The translations under genes were made by a program, and so were the position numbers. DNA of 64,000 nucleotides from Camellia lanceoleosa (lineage: Eukaryota; Streptophyta; Magnoliopsida; Ericales; Theaceae). Within the stretch, counting starts at the first letter, position 1. Each line of letters begins with the position of its first letter. The notes under the pieces were generated by a model that worked only from the letters and a program-made list of their open reading frames with translations, did not search any database and was not told the DNA's origin. Location of the stretch: the NCBI GenBank assembly GCA_025200525.1, contig CM045761.1, positions 39,936,190 through 40,000,189 on the forward strand, in the 5' to 3' direction. Positions 11,700-24,200 of this stretch are shown here, piece after piece.

Positions 11700-12460
11700 A
11701 TGATTTTTATAGCCAAATACATTTAATGATCTAACTTGTGATATCACTCAGTGACGGATCTAGGAGTTTTTTCAGAGTGTTAACAATAAGTAGTCTAGAA
11801 TTTATTTATTTATTTTTTCAGAATAGACATTTAAAAATTTAATTTTTTTAGACTTTTCAAATTGCACGCCAATAAATAATTAAAATAAAATTCTAGTATA
11901 TTGATATCACTGTTTTAAAAAATGAAATGTAGATAAAAAAATTTATATAAATATATTTTGTATTTATTACTAGCATGATAAAAAAAAAGAGGTATACTGC
12001 TTTAATTAAAATTGAGATAAGCTATAAAACTATTGATTGACATTAACATTCAAGTGATACACTCGTTAGAAATTACAAAATCACACAATTTTCTCAACGA
12101 GGTATTTTGCATAGGCTGAAGAAGCAAAGCTTCAAAACATGCCTGTGTCACCAAGCATATATATTGATTAAGGGGTTATGAGTTGGGCCGGGTTGGGTTG
12201 GGTTAGGTGTGTTAAGAAAGTGAGTTGGGTGGGTGTTAAACTATGGTGGGTGTTTAGGAAAGTGGGTTAAAGTGTTCAACATAAATTTTTGGACTGAATT
12301 ACATATATATAATAAAATAGAATAAAAAATTTAGGGCGTTCAATTGACATTGGCGGTAGAGTCGCCCTTGATGTCACTTATGTGTGCTCGTGAAAATTTA
12401 CATAATTTTATGGTAAGAATGTATACAGTGTGCAATGTATACCAAAAATTTTCCATAAAG
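11700..12460. other. Intergenic, no gene seen
   Basis: AT-rich sequence with a short G-rich run of GTTGGGTTGGGTT type at about 12190-12205. No coding, RNA or clear element ends were recognised. Confidence 0.4.
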
Positions 12461-12461
12461 G

Positions 12462-14395
12462 GGTAAATTACAAATACATTTTCTAAAGTTTACATTCATA
12501 CGATTTCTCCCTCGCCACAATCCCACGAATGAGGTGGCAAGCTAGAACGCATAAAAGGAGATTTTTGAGAGAACATTGGAATGTGAGTCAACTTTTTAAA
12601 TTTTGCTTGGGACAAATTACCTACACCTCCTTTGAGATTTAGCTAAATTACAGATTTTCTTTCTAGGTTTTAAAAATTACAGCCTGTCCCCTGAGGTTTA
12701 TATTCACATAACAATTTAATCCCTACCGTTAACTAAACGTTAAAAATTGTTAGCTGACATTATCAAAATATAAATTGATGGACGATATTGCCCCTGCTGA
12801 AATCCTTTGGATAAATCAACAAAATTTACAAAAGAATTATGTTAGATGGAAAAAAAAAATTAAGTTTTTTGAACCATCTTTGATTTGTTGTTTAGAAAAA
12901 ATTTTCAAAATTTTGAAAAATAAAATAAAAACTAATTTAATAAAAATAAATATGAAAATATATATTTAATTTGTAAAAATTATTTCTAATCACTCAAAAG
13001 ATAAAATTATATAAAAATAATAATCTACTTGTTTGGTTTTGATTTTCAGAAAACAGTTTTCAGAAAATTCTACTTTTTTATTTTTTGTATTTTAATGTTT
13101 TCAATGAATTTTTTAAATATTTTAAGAAATTATTTATTTTTATTTTTTTGACACACCTAACATAAATACACTTAAAGAGTATAATATTTGTGAAAAAAAT
13201 CTTTAAAAAATTCACTAAATACCAAAAAATATGAAAATTCAGTACATTTTTCATATTTTTGTGTATTTATTAATTTTTAAAAATATATTTTTATAAATAT
13301 TTTACTATTTAGATACATCTAAGTAAGGTGCATCTAAAAAAATAAAAAAATTGCTTAAAATTTTAAAAATATTCACTAAAAAGAAAAAATACGAAAAACA
13401 AAAAACTTAGTTTTCAGAAAACTAAAACGAAACACATTGAATTATTTTTTATTTTTTATTTCTTAACCAAATTAATTTTTAATTTAAAAAAAAAATTTCT
13501 AAAAATCAAACCAAACATATTGTAAGAATTTTTTGACAAGCCATTTCTTGTGTTTTTAACTTATTTAATTATTTGCTAATTTTATGATATTTTTACCATT
13601 TGATACTACAACATATAAGAGTTTTAGAGACTAATTTTTCTGATCTCTAAAAGTGAAATTTTTGTTACAAAAGACATTTAAGGACTAATTTTTATTGTCG
13701 TGAGAGTAGTCACTAAAAAGTTGTCATGAAAAGTAAAAAATAAGGCTTTTAGCGATAAAATTTTGAAGATGTCAATAATAACTAACTTTTAGGGACAAAA
13801 TAATTTGGCCTCAAAATGGTTTATTTTTTGAGACAAAAAATTTAATACCAAAAAGATAATAATTAATCACTAATGTTCAATTTTCGTTACTAAAAATATA
13901 ATGAAGACACTTTTCGCAAGAAAAATATTTGGTCGCCTAAAAATAATTTTGTTCATAAATTTTAGTCTCTAAAGTCTTAATTTTTTTGTAAGTGTTTTTC
14001 CTTTTTAATTTTGTATTTCATAACTTATTTAAAAATGATAATTTAGCTAAACCTCAGGAGGGAATCTATAATTTAACTAAACCTCAGGGGGAATTTGTAA
14101 TTTAATTAAATCTCAATAGGGTGTAAGTAATTTGCCCTTATTTGTCAAAATGATATTTTAGTTAATTTTATTAATAAATTATCAAGTCAATAAGAATTTT
14201 TAATGATGTAATATACTTCAATTAATAATTCAGATAACTTTATAGTTATATAAGAGAACAATTAAAAAATTTATTTTTTTGATTAATCCTGCTAAATAAA
14301 AAATTTTAACAAAGAAGTATTTGTAAAATTTAAAATTATATGAGATATTTCATATTTTAAACAGATTACGACGACTGTATTTGTAATTTATCCAT
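12462..14395. mobile_element. Element B (inverted copy of element A) inside an E-family element
   Basis: The outer ends GGGTAAATTACAAATACA (12463) and the complement of GTATTTGTAATTTATCC (14393) belong to the family of element E. Within it, 12608-14140 starts GGGACAAATTACCTACACC and ends GTAAGTAATTTGCCC. It matches element A in reverse order, including the decayed CACTA insert (about 13605-13995) and the ~430-bp repeat (13030-13436). This leaves only about 50 bp between the transposon and the TATA box of the invertase gene. Confidence 0.55.
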
Positions 14396-14446
14396 AATAA
14401 TAATATGAATTTTATCCAGTTTTAATCCTATGCTATGCTACCTTCT

Positions 14447-14455
14447 CTATATATA
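14447..14455 (+). promoter_or_regulatory. TATA box of the invertase gene
   Basis: CTATATATA lies about 80 bp upstream of the first usable ATG (14528) and is followed by a CT-rich leader (CTCTCACTCTCTCTCTTTCC). The placement predicts transcription starting near 14480. An in-frame ATG at 14435 lies upstream of the TATA box, so it cannot be the start. Confidence 0.6.
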
Positions 14456-14527
14456 ACCCAATCCTCATATTCTTTCGATCTCAAAACCCTCTCACTCTCT
14501 CTCTTTCCCCATAAATCAGATCTATCT

Positions 14528-14738
14528 ATGTTTTGTTTCATTCCAATGGTGGCCTCTTCTAGGTTTCTTTGGGTTTTGGTGCATTTGATATTGTGTGGTA
14601 TAGTTTTACTTAACAATGGTGGGGTTGACGGATCACACAAAGTGTACATGGAGTACCAATCTGTTGTTGCTGCTGTTGAAGTGAAGCAACTCCACAGAAC
14701 TGGCTTTCACTTCCAACCCAAAAAGCATTGGATCAATG
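14528..14738 (+). CDS. CWINV: Invertase exon 1: signal peptide and N-terminus
   Basis: This exon encodes 70 residues plus the first base of the nucleophile Asp codon. [16 protein letters not shown] is the signal-peptide core. [14 protein letters not shown] is the conserved lead-in to the active site. The donor is G|GTACGT (14739). Confidence 0.9.
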
Positions 14739-15190
14739 GTACGTCCCATTCCCAAATTAATAATGTTTTTGGTTTTGTTTTCTCTGCATTTATTTGAGGA
14801 GAATTTTTTTAGCCTTGACTTTTTTTTTCGCTACTATTTTAACTTAGTTAAAAAAAGTTTTGTTTGGAATAAATTTTTATTTTTTTTTTGATAATTTTAT
14901 GAGAGAAAAAGTAAAATAATTGTAATTTAGATATAATATTTTAATTTATTTTGTTTTTCAGTGAATTAAATTAATCCTTATCATCATACCAAATAGGCGT
15001 CTATCTATTGTTGTCTCTGTTTTTAAAATTTGGACAAGTGATAGAGAGTTCTAAATATAAAATTTTAAATAGTGTTCTATACAATTGAGAGTGTCCAAAA
15101 ATATATATATATATAAACAAGAGGAAAAAGACAAATCATAATAAGAAAAAAGAAAAAGTAAAACCCTTTTAAAACTTGGCTCTGCAGTGT

Positions 15191-15226
<36 letters not shown>

Positions 15227-18200
15227 ACAAATCATAATAAGAAAAAAGAAAAATTAAAACCCTTTTAAAATTCTTATTTTAGAATCTAAAAGATTCTCCT
15301 TTAAATTTTTGTGTGTGGTCTCTGTCTCCATTGCTGGTCCGTGGTACTTTCTAAATTGCAGGTAGGACCTTGATTGTTTTTCACCATTCACATATCCTAT
15401 ATGATCTCATTTTCACCATGTGTACTATATTTCTCCTCCGTCTCAAAATATTAACATTCTATTTTATTTTAAAATATTAATATTTTTAGAAAAATCAAAC
15501 ACTAAAGTAATATAAATTTTTTATTTAGCCGTTCTTCAAAATTCATAAACATTAATATACACAAAAAGTATAATTATGACAATTATACTGTTTAATTTTA
15601 AATCCAAAAACATTAATATACACATAAATTTCATAAACATTAATGTTTTCCAAAAAAATTATACTATTTTAATTTTAAATCAAAGGATAGTTTTAGAAAT
15701 TTAATAATTTTGAAATGTAATAATTATACTATTAAAAAAAAGTTGAATTTTTCCAATATTTTTGAATTATTAAATAATTCTACTGTTTACAAATTTTTAT
15801 TTTTCTAAGTAAATGGTCAATGTTATTGAGAGTATGGAAGCAAGTAATCTAATCATTGTGCAAAGGCTACAGAGGTTTCAAGTGCTTAAGAGATAAACAC
15901 ATAAGTATTATAAACTAGAGCTGAGTGCGAAATTCGTATAATTAGTAATTTGATCTGATTCAGGTTTTGTTTGGGAACAGACTAATTTAGTAATTTTTTG
16001 GCTAATTGGCTAAAAAGGTAGGTAAAAAAAACTTGTATGTTTGGGATGATTTTTTGACTAATTACGAAAAGCTGTGCAAAAAGTAGAGAGAAAAGAGAAT
16101 CTTTGATTTTTTGGTATGGGTTGTTGGCTTTTTGGCTAAAAAGGTAACTTTTTGGCTAATTGGCTAATTTAGCCACTCCCCAAACGGGGTATTAGTCTAA
16201 TTTGTTAAGTTTGAATTGGTTTTTTAAATCTTTGGTTCGGTTTTGAATTAGAAATTTAAAATTCGTAAGCCACGGATTCGTTTCGAATTGAACCCCACGA
16301 TTCTGAATTGGAACCGTTTCGGACCGTATATAAATAGTCTATATTTGTATTATAGACTCTCCCACATAATATCATTTTTTATTTCACATAAAAGCTAAAC
16401 CAATTTTCTTATTGCTTTTGTTTGATGGTATGTTTAGTTTTAATATAGAGGAGAACACTGTTGTGTGTAATATGTATCCAGTTTTATTGCATTTGTTTGT
16501 TATTTTTGTTTATTGCTTTTGTTTTATGCTATATTTATGTTTTTATAAAATTAAAATATTATATATATTTTTGTTATTTAATTATGTGAATCCGTGGTGT
16601 TCAACTGATCCAATCCGTGTTTAAATGGGTTGATTCGGATTGGTTTCACTATTTAAACGGATTGGATTGGTTTTAATTTTTCAAGAACTGTAGATAACGG
16701 ATTGATCTTGATTTTATCTCAATCGGAACCTTGCTCACCTATATAAAACCAAAGTTGAAACCTTTCTAGGAGAGAGTAGAAGTAGAGAGAGCACAAAAAT
16801 TTTATTCTTATTTCTTCTTATTCTTTTTTTTATAATTGAGTGTTTTAGCCAACTTACGATATCATATATTTCACAAACAGTAAAGTGTGTAATTTTTTTT
16901 TTTTTTGGCTCTGCAGTAAAGTGTGTGGTTAAAATTTGACTTTGGTACATTAGAACTCTGTTTGGAAATATATATATATGGCCACAGCTTCTCTCCAGTC
17001 TAAATCTGGATTGGACGGTGCTGTCCGGCTCTTTGGGGTCCACTACGAATCGTGTTTCGATAATCTAAACCGTCAATGTGTAGAACTCGTCGAGTACTAT
17101 ACGCTTGTAAAAAATCACGTTGATCGGATATCGATAGCTATATGATCAAATCAGTTTTTTTATGAAAAAAAATGGACGGCAAAAAATAAACGGCTTACAA
17201 AAAACTGATTTGATCATATAGCTATTGATATCCGATCAACGTGATTTTTTACAGGCATATAGTACTCGACGAGTTCTACACATTGAACGGTTTAGATTAT
17301 CGAAACACGACCCGTAGTGGAACCCAAAGGACCGGACAGTACCGTCCAGTCCAGATTTGGACTGGAGAGAAGTTAGGCCCTATATATATATATTGTTTTA
17401 ATGATTTTTTTTTTAAAAGTTGGGTCAATATATGTATATTTTTACTTTTCAAGTCTTTTGAATCTGGAATATCTAAAATGTAATAAAAAAAAAAAAATAC
17501 CCAAAGATCATTCATGAAAGATTATGTTTGGTTTAGATTTTAGAAAATGTTTTGTGAAACCTTATAAAAAAAAAAAAAACTAAGATTAATTTAGTGAAAA
17601 TAATACTCCCTCCGACCTAGTTTTATGGTCTACTTTTTATTTTGGGAGAGCTAGTTTAGCAACTCAAAAATAATTTAAAAATTCAAAAAGTTACACAAAA
17701 AGTAAAAAAGAAATTACTATTCACAAATAAAAAATATTAAAAAAATATTTTATATATTACAATACTACAAATGGACTGAGTAGTTGTTCTCAGCCGTACT
17801 TGTGATAGTGACAGGCATTACACACTTTGTTTGGGGCAAAAAAAAAAAAATTCTATATGTAAAGTCACAAAAATGTTGGGGCCATGGAGGTCCACTAAGG
17901 ACTCCCTTTTGATAATTCAAACCGTACAACATGTAGAACTCGTCGATTAATATATTCTTGTAAAAAATCACGTTGATCGGATATCGTTAACTATATGATC
18001 AAATCAGTTTCGTATATACAAAACAGATGGTGTGATAGTTAACTGTTGAAAAAAAAACTAATTTGATCATATAACTATCAATATGGTATCAGAGCTAGGT
18101 TAAGTACTTGGTAATTTCACTTCACCGGCAGGTGGCAACCTCGTATTGGTTGCTCGTCGGACCTCAACCTATTCCGCTATCATATTTTCTTGTCAGTATC

Positions 18201-21200
18201 GCTTAGTGGTTATCTCGTCCTTTTGTCCGCTGTTTATTCCTACCCCAAATATCTCTATTATATATATATTTAAATTTTTTTTTTTTTACTCGCAATACAT
18301 TTTTTTCTCCACTCTATCTTTTCCTTTACTTCAACCTTAAATTGGTTTCTCTCTTCCAACCTATTTGAGTTTGAGGGGAGGTATTATACCTATATCATGG
18401 TGCGTATGGTTATACACCATGCAAACCACCTAAGCCGTCTCCTATGGCGCACAACTTAAACCGCCCCTTGTGGCGCACCACCCAAGCTGCCTCATTTGGC
18501 GCACAATCCAAGCTGTACTCTATGGGAATTTGACGCACAACCCAAGCCGCCCCTCTTTAGGGCACAATCCAAGTCACTATAAAAATCCAATCACAAACAC
18601 AGTCCAACTCCTAAAAGAAGCTTAATTATTCATATCTCATACTTCCTCAGCTAATTTCATAGTTAAAAATAGGGTAAAGTACACCAAACATCTTGAGATT
18701 TTAAAAAAATACAGAACAATTAGTGAAATATCCCTCTTTAAATTTTTGTAGTAGGAGAGGTTTAAGATTTTTTTTTATTAGCTAAGGTTCCTTGATATCA
18801 AAGAAATTTTGAAATTTTTTTGTGGCGGGCAAAATTTTTCTGAGTAAAATTTTTTTTGTGAAAATGTTGAAGGACCTTAACTACTACGAAAATATTGTAT
18901 ATTCTTTATCTTATAAAATCTTAATATAAAGGATTTTCAAAAAAAATTCTACAAAAAATACTCCCTCCATCCCAAAATACTTTCTTATTCTATTTTTTAT
19001 TATCTCAAAATATTAGTCTATTTTAAAAAATTAGGACTAAACTAATACAAATTTCTTATTTTACATTTCTTTTAAATTCATTAATTATAACAATTGAGGT
19101 TCTAAAAAAAAAAAAAAACCATATTTAAGGTAATATCAAAAAATGAATATTTTTGAAATGTAATAATTATACTATCAAAAGGGGTTTCCCAAGAGGGATT
19201 AATACTTTGAAACGGAAGGAGTGCAATTAATTTAATACTTTTGACATAATTATATTTACCTCATTTTTAGTAAGTTAAAAGTGACCGAAATTAATACAGA
19301 TAGTGTGTAAATAATAAAATAAATAAAGATAAATACACATTATTTATCAATTTTCGGGTAATTAATACACATGTTATTATAGGAGAGATAAACAATAGTT
19401 TTTAGTGTGTATTTGGTTTCAGCTTTTTGGAAATTAAGTTTTTTTTTTTTTTTGTGTTTTTTATTTTTATGTTTACTGAACATTTTTAAAGTTTTAAGTA
19501 ATTTTTTTAATTTTATTTTTCTAGATATACTTTACCTAGATGTATCTAAATAATAAAATGTTTGTGAAAAAATATTTTAAAAAATTAATAAATACATGAA
19601 AATACAAAAAATATGTTAAATTTTTGTATTTTTTGTATTTTTTATATTTTTGGTATCTAATTAATTTTTTTAAAAAATATTATACTTTTTAAGTGTATTT
19701 ATGTTAGGTGTGTCTAAAATTTAAAAAAATTAATTAAAATATTAAAAAAATTCAGTAAAAATAAAAAAATATGAAAAACAAAAAATTAGAATTTCTAGAA
19801 AGTAAATTTTGAAAACTGAAACAAAAAAAAGTGATTATTATTTTTATTCATATAACTAGAAATTATTGATAAAAATGATTTAATTATTATACGAATTAAA
19901 ATTTTAGAAAAACTAGTTGGACTAATTTCGAAAAGATCATTCAAATTTTAAATAATACGAGACAAAATTTTTCATTAATTTAATAATTAAAAATATTTTA
20001 AAATAATAATAAGAAGAGACAAAATTTTTTTTTTTTTTTTTTTGAGATAAGGACAGATGGATATAAGGGAAGATTTTATTTAGGAGCATTCATGTCATGT
20101 CAGCTGGATATTGACATTGTACGGTCAAATCTACATTTTCATGGACATTTGTGCCCAAGCGTGCGTCAAATTAATCATTCTACTGCGATGTCAGACAGTA
20201 TTTTTTCAATAAAGTAATATTTTAAACTTAAAAGTTTTATTTGGGTAGTGGCTTAGCCTCCATGGGGAAGTGCGTTGGTTTTTTGGCTTTTTAATTTTTT
20301 TGGTTATTTTAGTCTGGGCTTAAAAGTTTAGTTTGGGAAGAATTTTTTGGCTTTTTAACTTTTTAAACTTTTTTTGTGAGAGAGGAGTGTAATGATTATG
20401 GGTTGGATGTGATGTTTTGTTTTTTGTGGCTAAAAAAGTCTATTTTGTCTTTTGTGGCTAAAATAGCCAAAAAGGCTTCCCAAACGGTGCCTTATTGGGC
20501 TTTTTTGGCTCAATGAGCCACAAAAGATAAAATAGCAATTTTGAGTCACAAAAGACAAAAAATCACATTCAACCCATAATCATTACACTCTTTTCTCACA
20601 AAAAAAGTCAAAAAATCAAAAAGTCCTTCCCAAACCAAGCTTTTGAGCTCATATAATAAAAAAAAAAAAAAAAAAAAACAACCCACTTCCCAAACGGAGG
20701 CTTATAAATATTAATTTATAATTCAAATTTATTTCATATTTAAATTTACCCTTCCTGAATTCAATTTTTACTTTACAAACTCAATAATTAAAATATAATT
20801 TTTAATATTAAAATATATCAAAAACACCAAAAAATATTTATAATATTTTATATAATTAATCCTTTTACTAAAATATATTATAAATAAATATAATTTTTTT
20901 TTTAATTCTCACTCTTACAATTTTATTCAACTTAAAAATAAAACGGGCTATATTTCTTGGCAGTTGCTATCAACTCCGCAAAGTTGGAACATGACAAGAT
21001 GGTGATGATACCAGTTCTCTTTCTTTTTTTTTTTTTTTTTTTAATTTCAAATTTGAAGTAATATAAAATTCATATTTTAAAATTGTATTATAAAATATGA
21101 CTTCAAACTCCAAATCGTGTTTTGTTGAGGTCTCTTTTGAAAAGTAATTTATAAGTTAGTTTGTTGACTTATTTAAATTATATTATCTTTTTATAATAAA

Positions 21201-24200
21201 TAAAAAAATCAACTTGTTTAACACTTTTCAAAACAATTCTAAGTCAATTGGTTTTAATTTTTATAATAATAAAATAATTAATATTTTATTATAGAAAAGT
21301 AAATTATATTTTTAAAATACAACTTCTTCAAATTTGAAATCATGTTATCAGAACACAATTTAATAAAACAAGAAGAATTCAGAAAAATAAGTTCAAAACT
21401 GTTTGAGTTACCCAAAAAAAATAAAAAATAAAAATAATGAATGGGTAATTCCTTTCTTTTATGTGTCTGTCTCTTTCAAAAAGAGTTGCGGCAACATTAG
21501 TTCCATTTGGAACGTCATGGATAAGTTTTGGCCCCCTAGTATTTAGGACAATACAAAATTTAGATTTCAACAATTGACTTCAATAAAAAATTCCAAGTTG
21601 TGAATGACATTTTGAGCATCTTTTTATCATCAAATTGTGAACGACATCCCTCTATTCTATATTCTTTTATATTTTATTTCGTGAGCCTTTTTCTAAATGG
21701 TTTACTTTGTAAATTTAACAATAAAAATAAGCTGTGTAAAAAATTAATTTCATCAAATATCACTAAAAAAATTAATTTCATAAATAGTTGTATAAAAAAT
21801 TAATTTCATTAGATATCACTAAACACATGAATAAATTATATTATATTTTTTTTAATTGAATGACAACTATGAAAATTTTGAGTGCCCAACATAGAAGATG
21901 ATGGTACGTAGGAGGGGAAATTATTCTTGAGCAGGGGCGGAGGGAAGAAGCGTCCTGGCGGGTCACATGTCCTCTTGGGTTTTAAATTTTTTTTTTTTTT
22001 GAGGCAAGCATAAAGAAAGTATTTTAAATAAAAAAATTTTACGATATTATTATCTATGAAAATTTCAATATAATAGTGATATCTGTCATTATTGTTAGTT
22101 ACATTTGACATATAGGGTTCATCCTCCATGTGTTTCTTTACTATTGGTTGGTAATATCACATGTCTATAATGACATAGTATAATTATTATATTGAATTTT
22201 TACACATATTTTATATAAAAAATTACTTTATCAATAAATAATTTATTTTAAAACTTTATATCCATGACGTTTTTTTAATGAAAAATGTTTAGGGGCTCTA
22301 ATTTTTGTGGTTCAAATGGCTCAAAATTGTCAAAACGACGTCGTTTTGACAATTTTGATGTTGTTTTGTACTCAAAACGACGTCGTTTTGACAAATTTGA
22401 GCTATTTGAGCCACAAAAATTAGGGCCCTCTACCATTGTTGCTTTTTTAATATTATCTATGATACACTAATTGCAAATAACATCACTTTGTTTGGTTTGA
22501 GTTTTCTAAAAACACTTTTTAGAAAATTCTACTTTTTTGTTTTCTGTATTTTGTTATTTTTACTGAATTTTTTTAATAGTTTAAGCAATTTTTTCAATTT
22601 TTAGACACATCTAACATAAATACACTTAAAAAATACAATATTTGCAAAAAAATCTTTAAAAAAATACTAAATACCAAAAATACAAAAAAATATAAAAAAT
22701 AGTACATTTTTTGTATTTTTATATATTTTTTAATTTTTAAAATATTTTTTCACAAATATTTTATTTTTTTTAGATACATCTAAGTAAGATGCATCTAAAA
22801 AAGTAAAAAAAAAATTCTTAAAATTTTAAAAATATTCACTAAAAATAAAAAAATAAAAAATATAAAAAAAATCAATTTTTAAAAAAATTAATTCAAAAAA
22901 TTCAAACCAAACACATTGATTATTTTTTTTATTATTTTATTTTATTTTATCTTTCGTGATGTCAATCGTGAAAATTTATGTGAAATATTTTTGCAAACAT
23001 TTTCTATATTGTAATCAATAAGTGCCTCCTCTGATTTAATTTCTTGGCTTCGCCACTACTCTTGAGTAATGTCAGGGATACCAAAATTTTTACCAAATGT
23101 CTCATATGAATATGTGAAATATTTGGTAAAAATTTTGAGACCTCTAACATTTTTCATTATTCTTTGCCCGTGGGGCAAGATGATGTGATATTCTACCTTG
23201 ACTGTCATTGGTTGAATCAATGAGACTCATTATTTATTTATTATTTTATCTATTTTTAAAAGATAATTAAACACTGATCTTTAGATGAATAATGTAAAAC
23301 AAGGCTCTTAGACCACCGAATAGTAGGAGAACTATTGGACATTGGATATCACAATCACAATTTAGCTCGCTCTTATTTATTTTAGAATTTTTGGTGATAT
23401 TACCCTAGCCACTTCTTATGCATCATTGAATTTTTTTCCGTTCAGACATTCATTTTCTCCTGGTTATATTTTGGAGCCTACCTACTGTCTTGGGGAAAAA
23501 AAGGCTAGAAAAAGACATTTGATAACATCCATTTAACAACGTTTGTAATTTGTAATGCTAAAACTCAATGTGATTAAAGTGTTTTTTTTGGACTAGTCCT
23601 TTTTTCACAAGGTAAAAGCGAAAGCCAATCAACTTTGAGGTGAAAACTTGACTTATCGATCTTGAGGTTATAGGATTAAACGTGCGGTTAAGGTGGCTGC
23701 TTTTGGGAAGGAAGAAAAACGCAGGATTGCGTTTTGTCCCAAACTCCCAAGCTGCTTTTTTTGGCTCATTTGGAAAGGTAAAAACGCAGGTTATAAAATT
23801 ATGAAATTATCCTCAATGTTTATATTTTGTATAAATGGGTCAAATGTAATTTTTTAAGTTGGGTGAGGGTATTTTATTCATTTTAGTGTGATGTGACATC
23901 ATAAATAAATATTAACTAGATAAAAAAGTAACTTTTTACTAACTTTCCAAACCACTCTAAAAAATCTTGATTAAAAACAAAAAAGTTGATTTTTACCACC
24001 TTCCCAAAATTGGCCAAATTATACAAATTCTATTGGGATTTGAGAATCCTGCTCAGAATGTCCATAGTATACGTTCGTGCACCAAACCAAACCCCCCCCC
24101 CCCCCACACAAAGAGACAAACAAATTTAACTAGTTCGGCCCAACGTCTACGTCCACAGGAAAATAATCAAATTTCATCGTAGATGGAGAAAATACAAAGA

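Larger units (their letters stand above)
21924..23066. mobile_element. hAT-like non-autonomous element, ~1.13 kb
   Basis: TTCTTGAG (21924-21931) and CTCTTGAG (23059-23066) form an 8-bp duplication with one mismatch. The ends CAGGGGCGGAG and the complement TAGTGGCGAAG are hAT-like inverted repeats. No transposase. It carries a hairpin MITE (22290-22432) and a ~430-bp family repeat (22490-22917). Confidence 0.65.

Noticed and set aside
14435..14527. Upstream in-frame ATG that would extend the invertase by 31 residues
   Set aside because: It lies before the TATA box (14447-14455), and the extra residues precede the signal peptide with no family counterpart.
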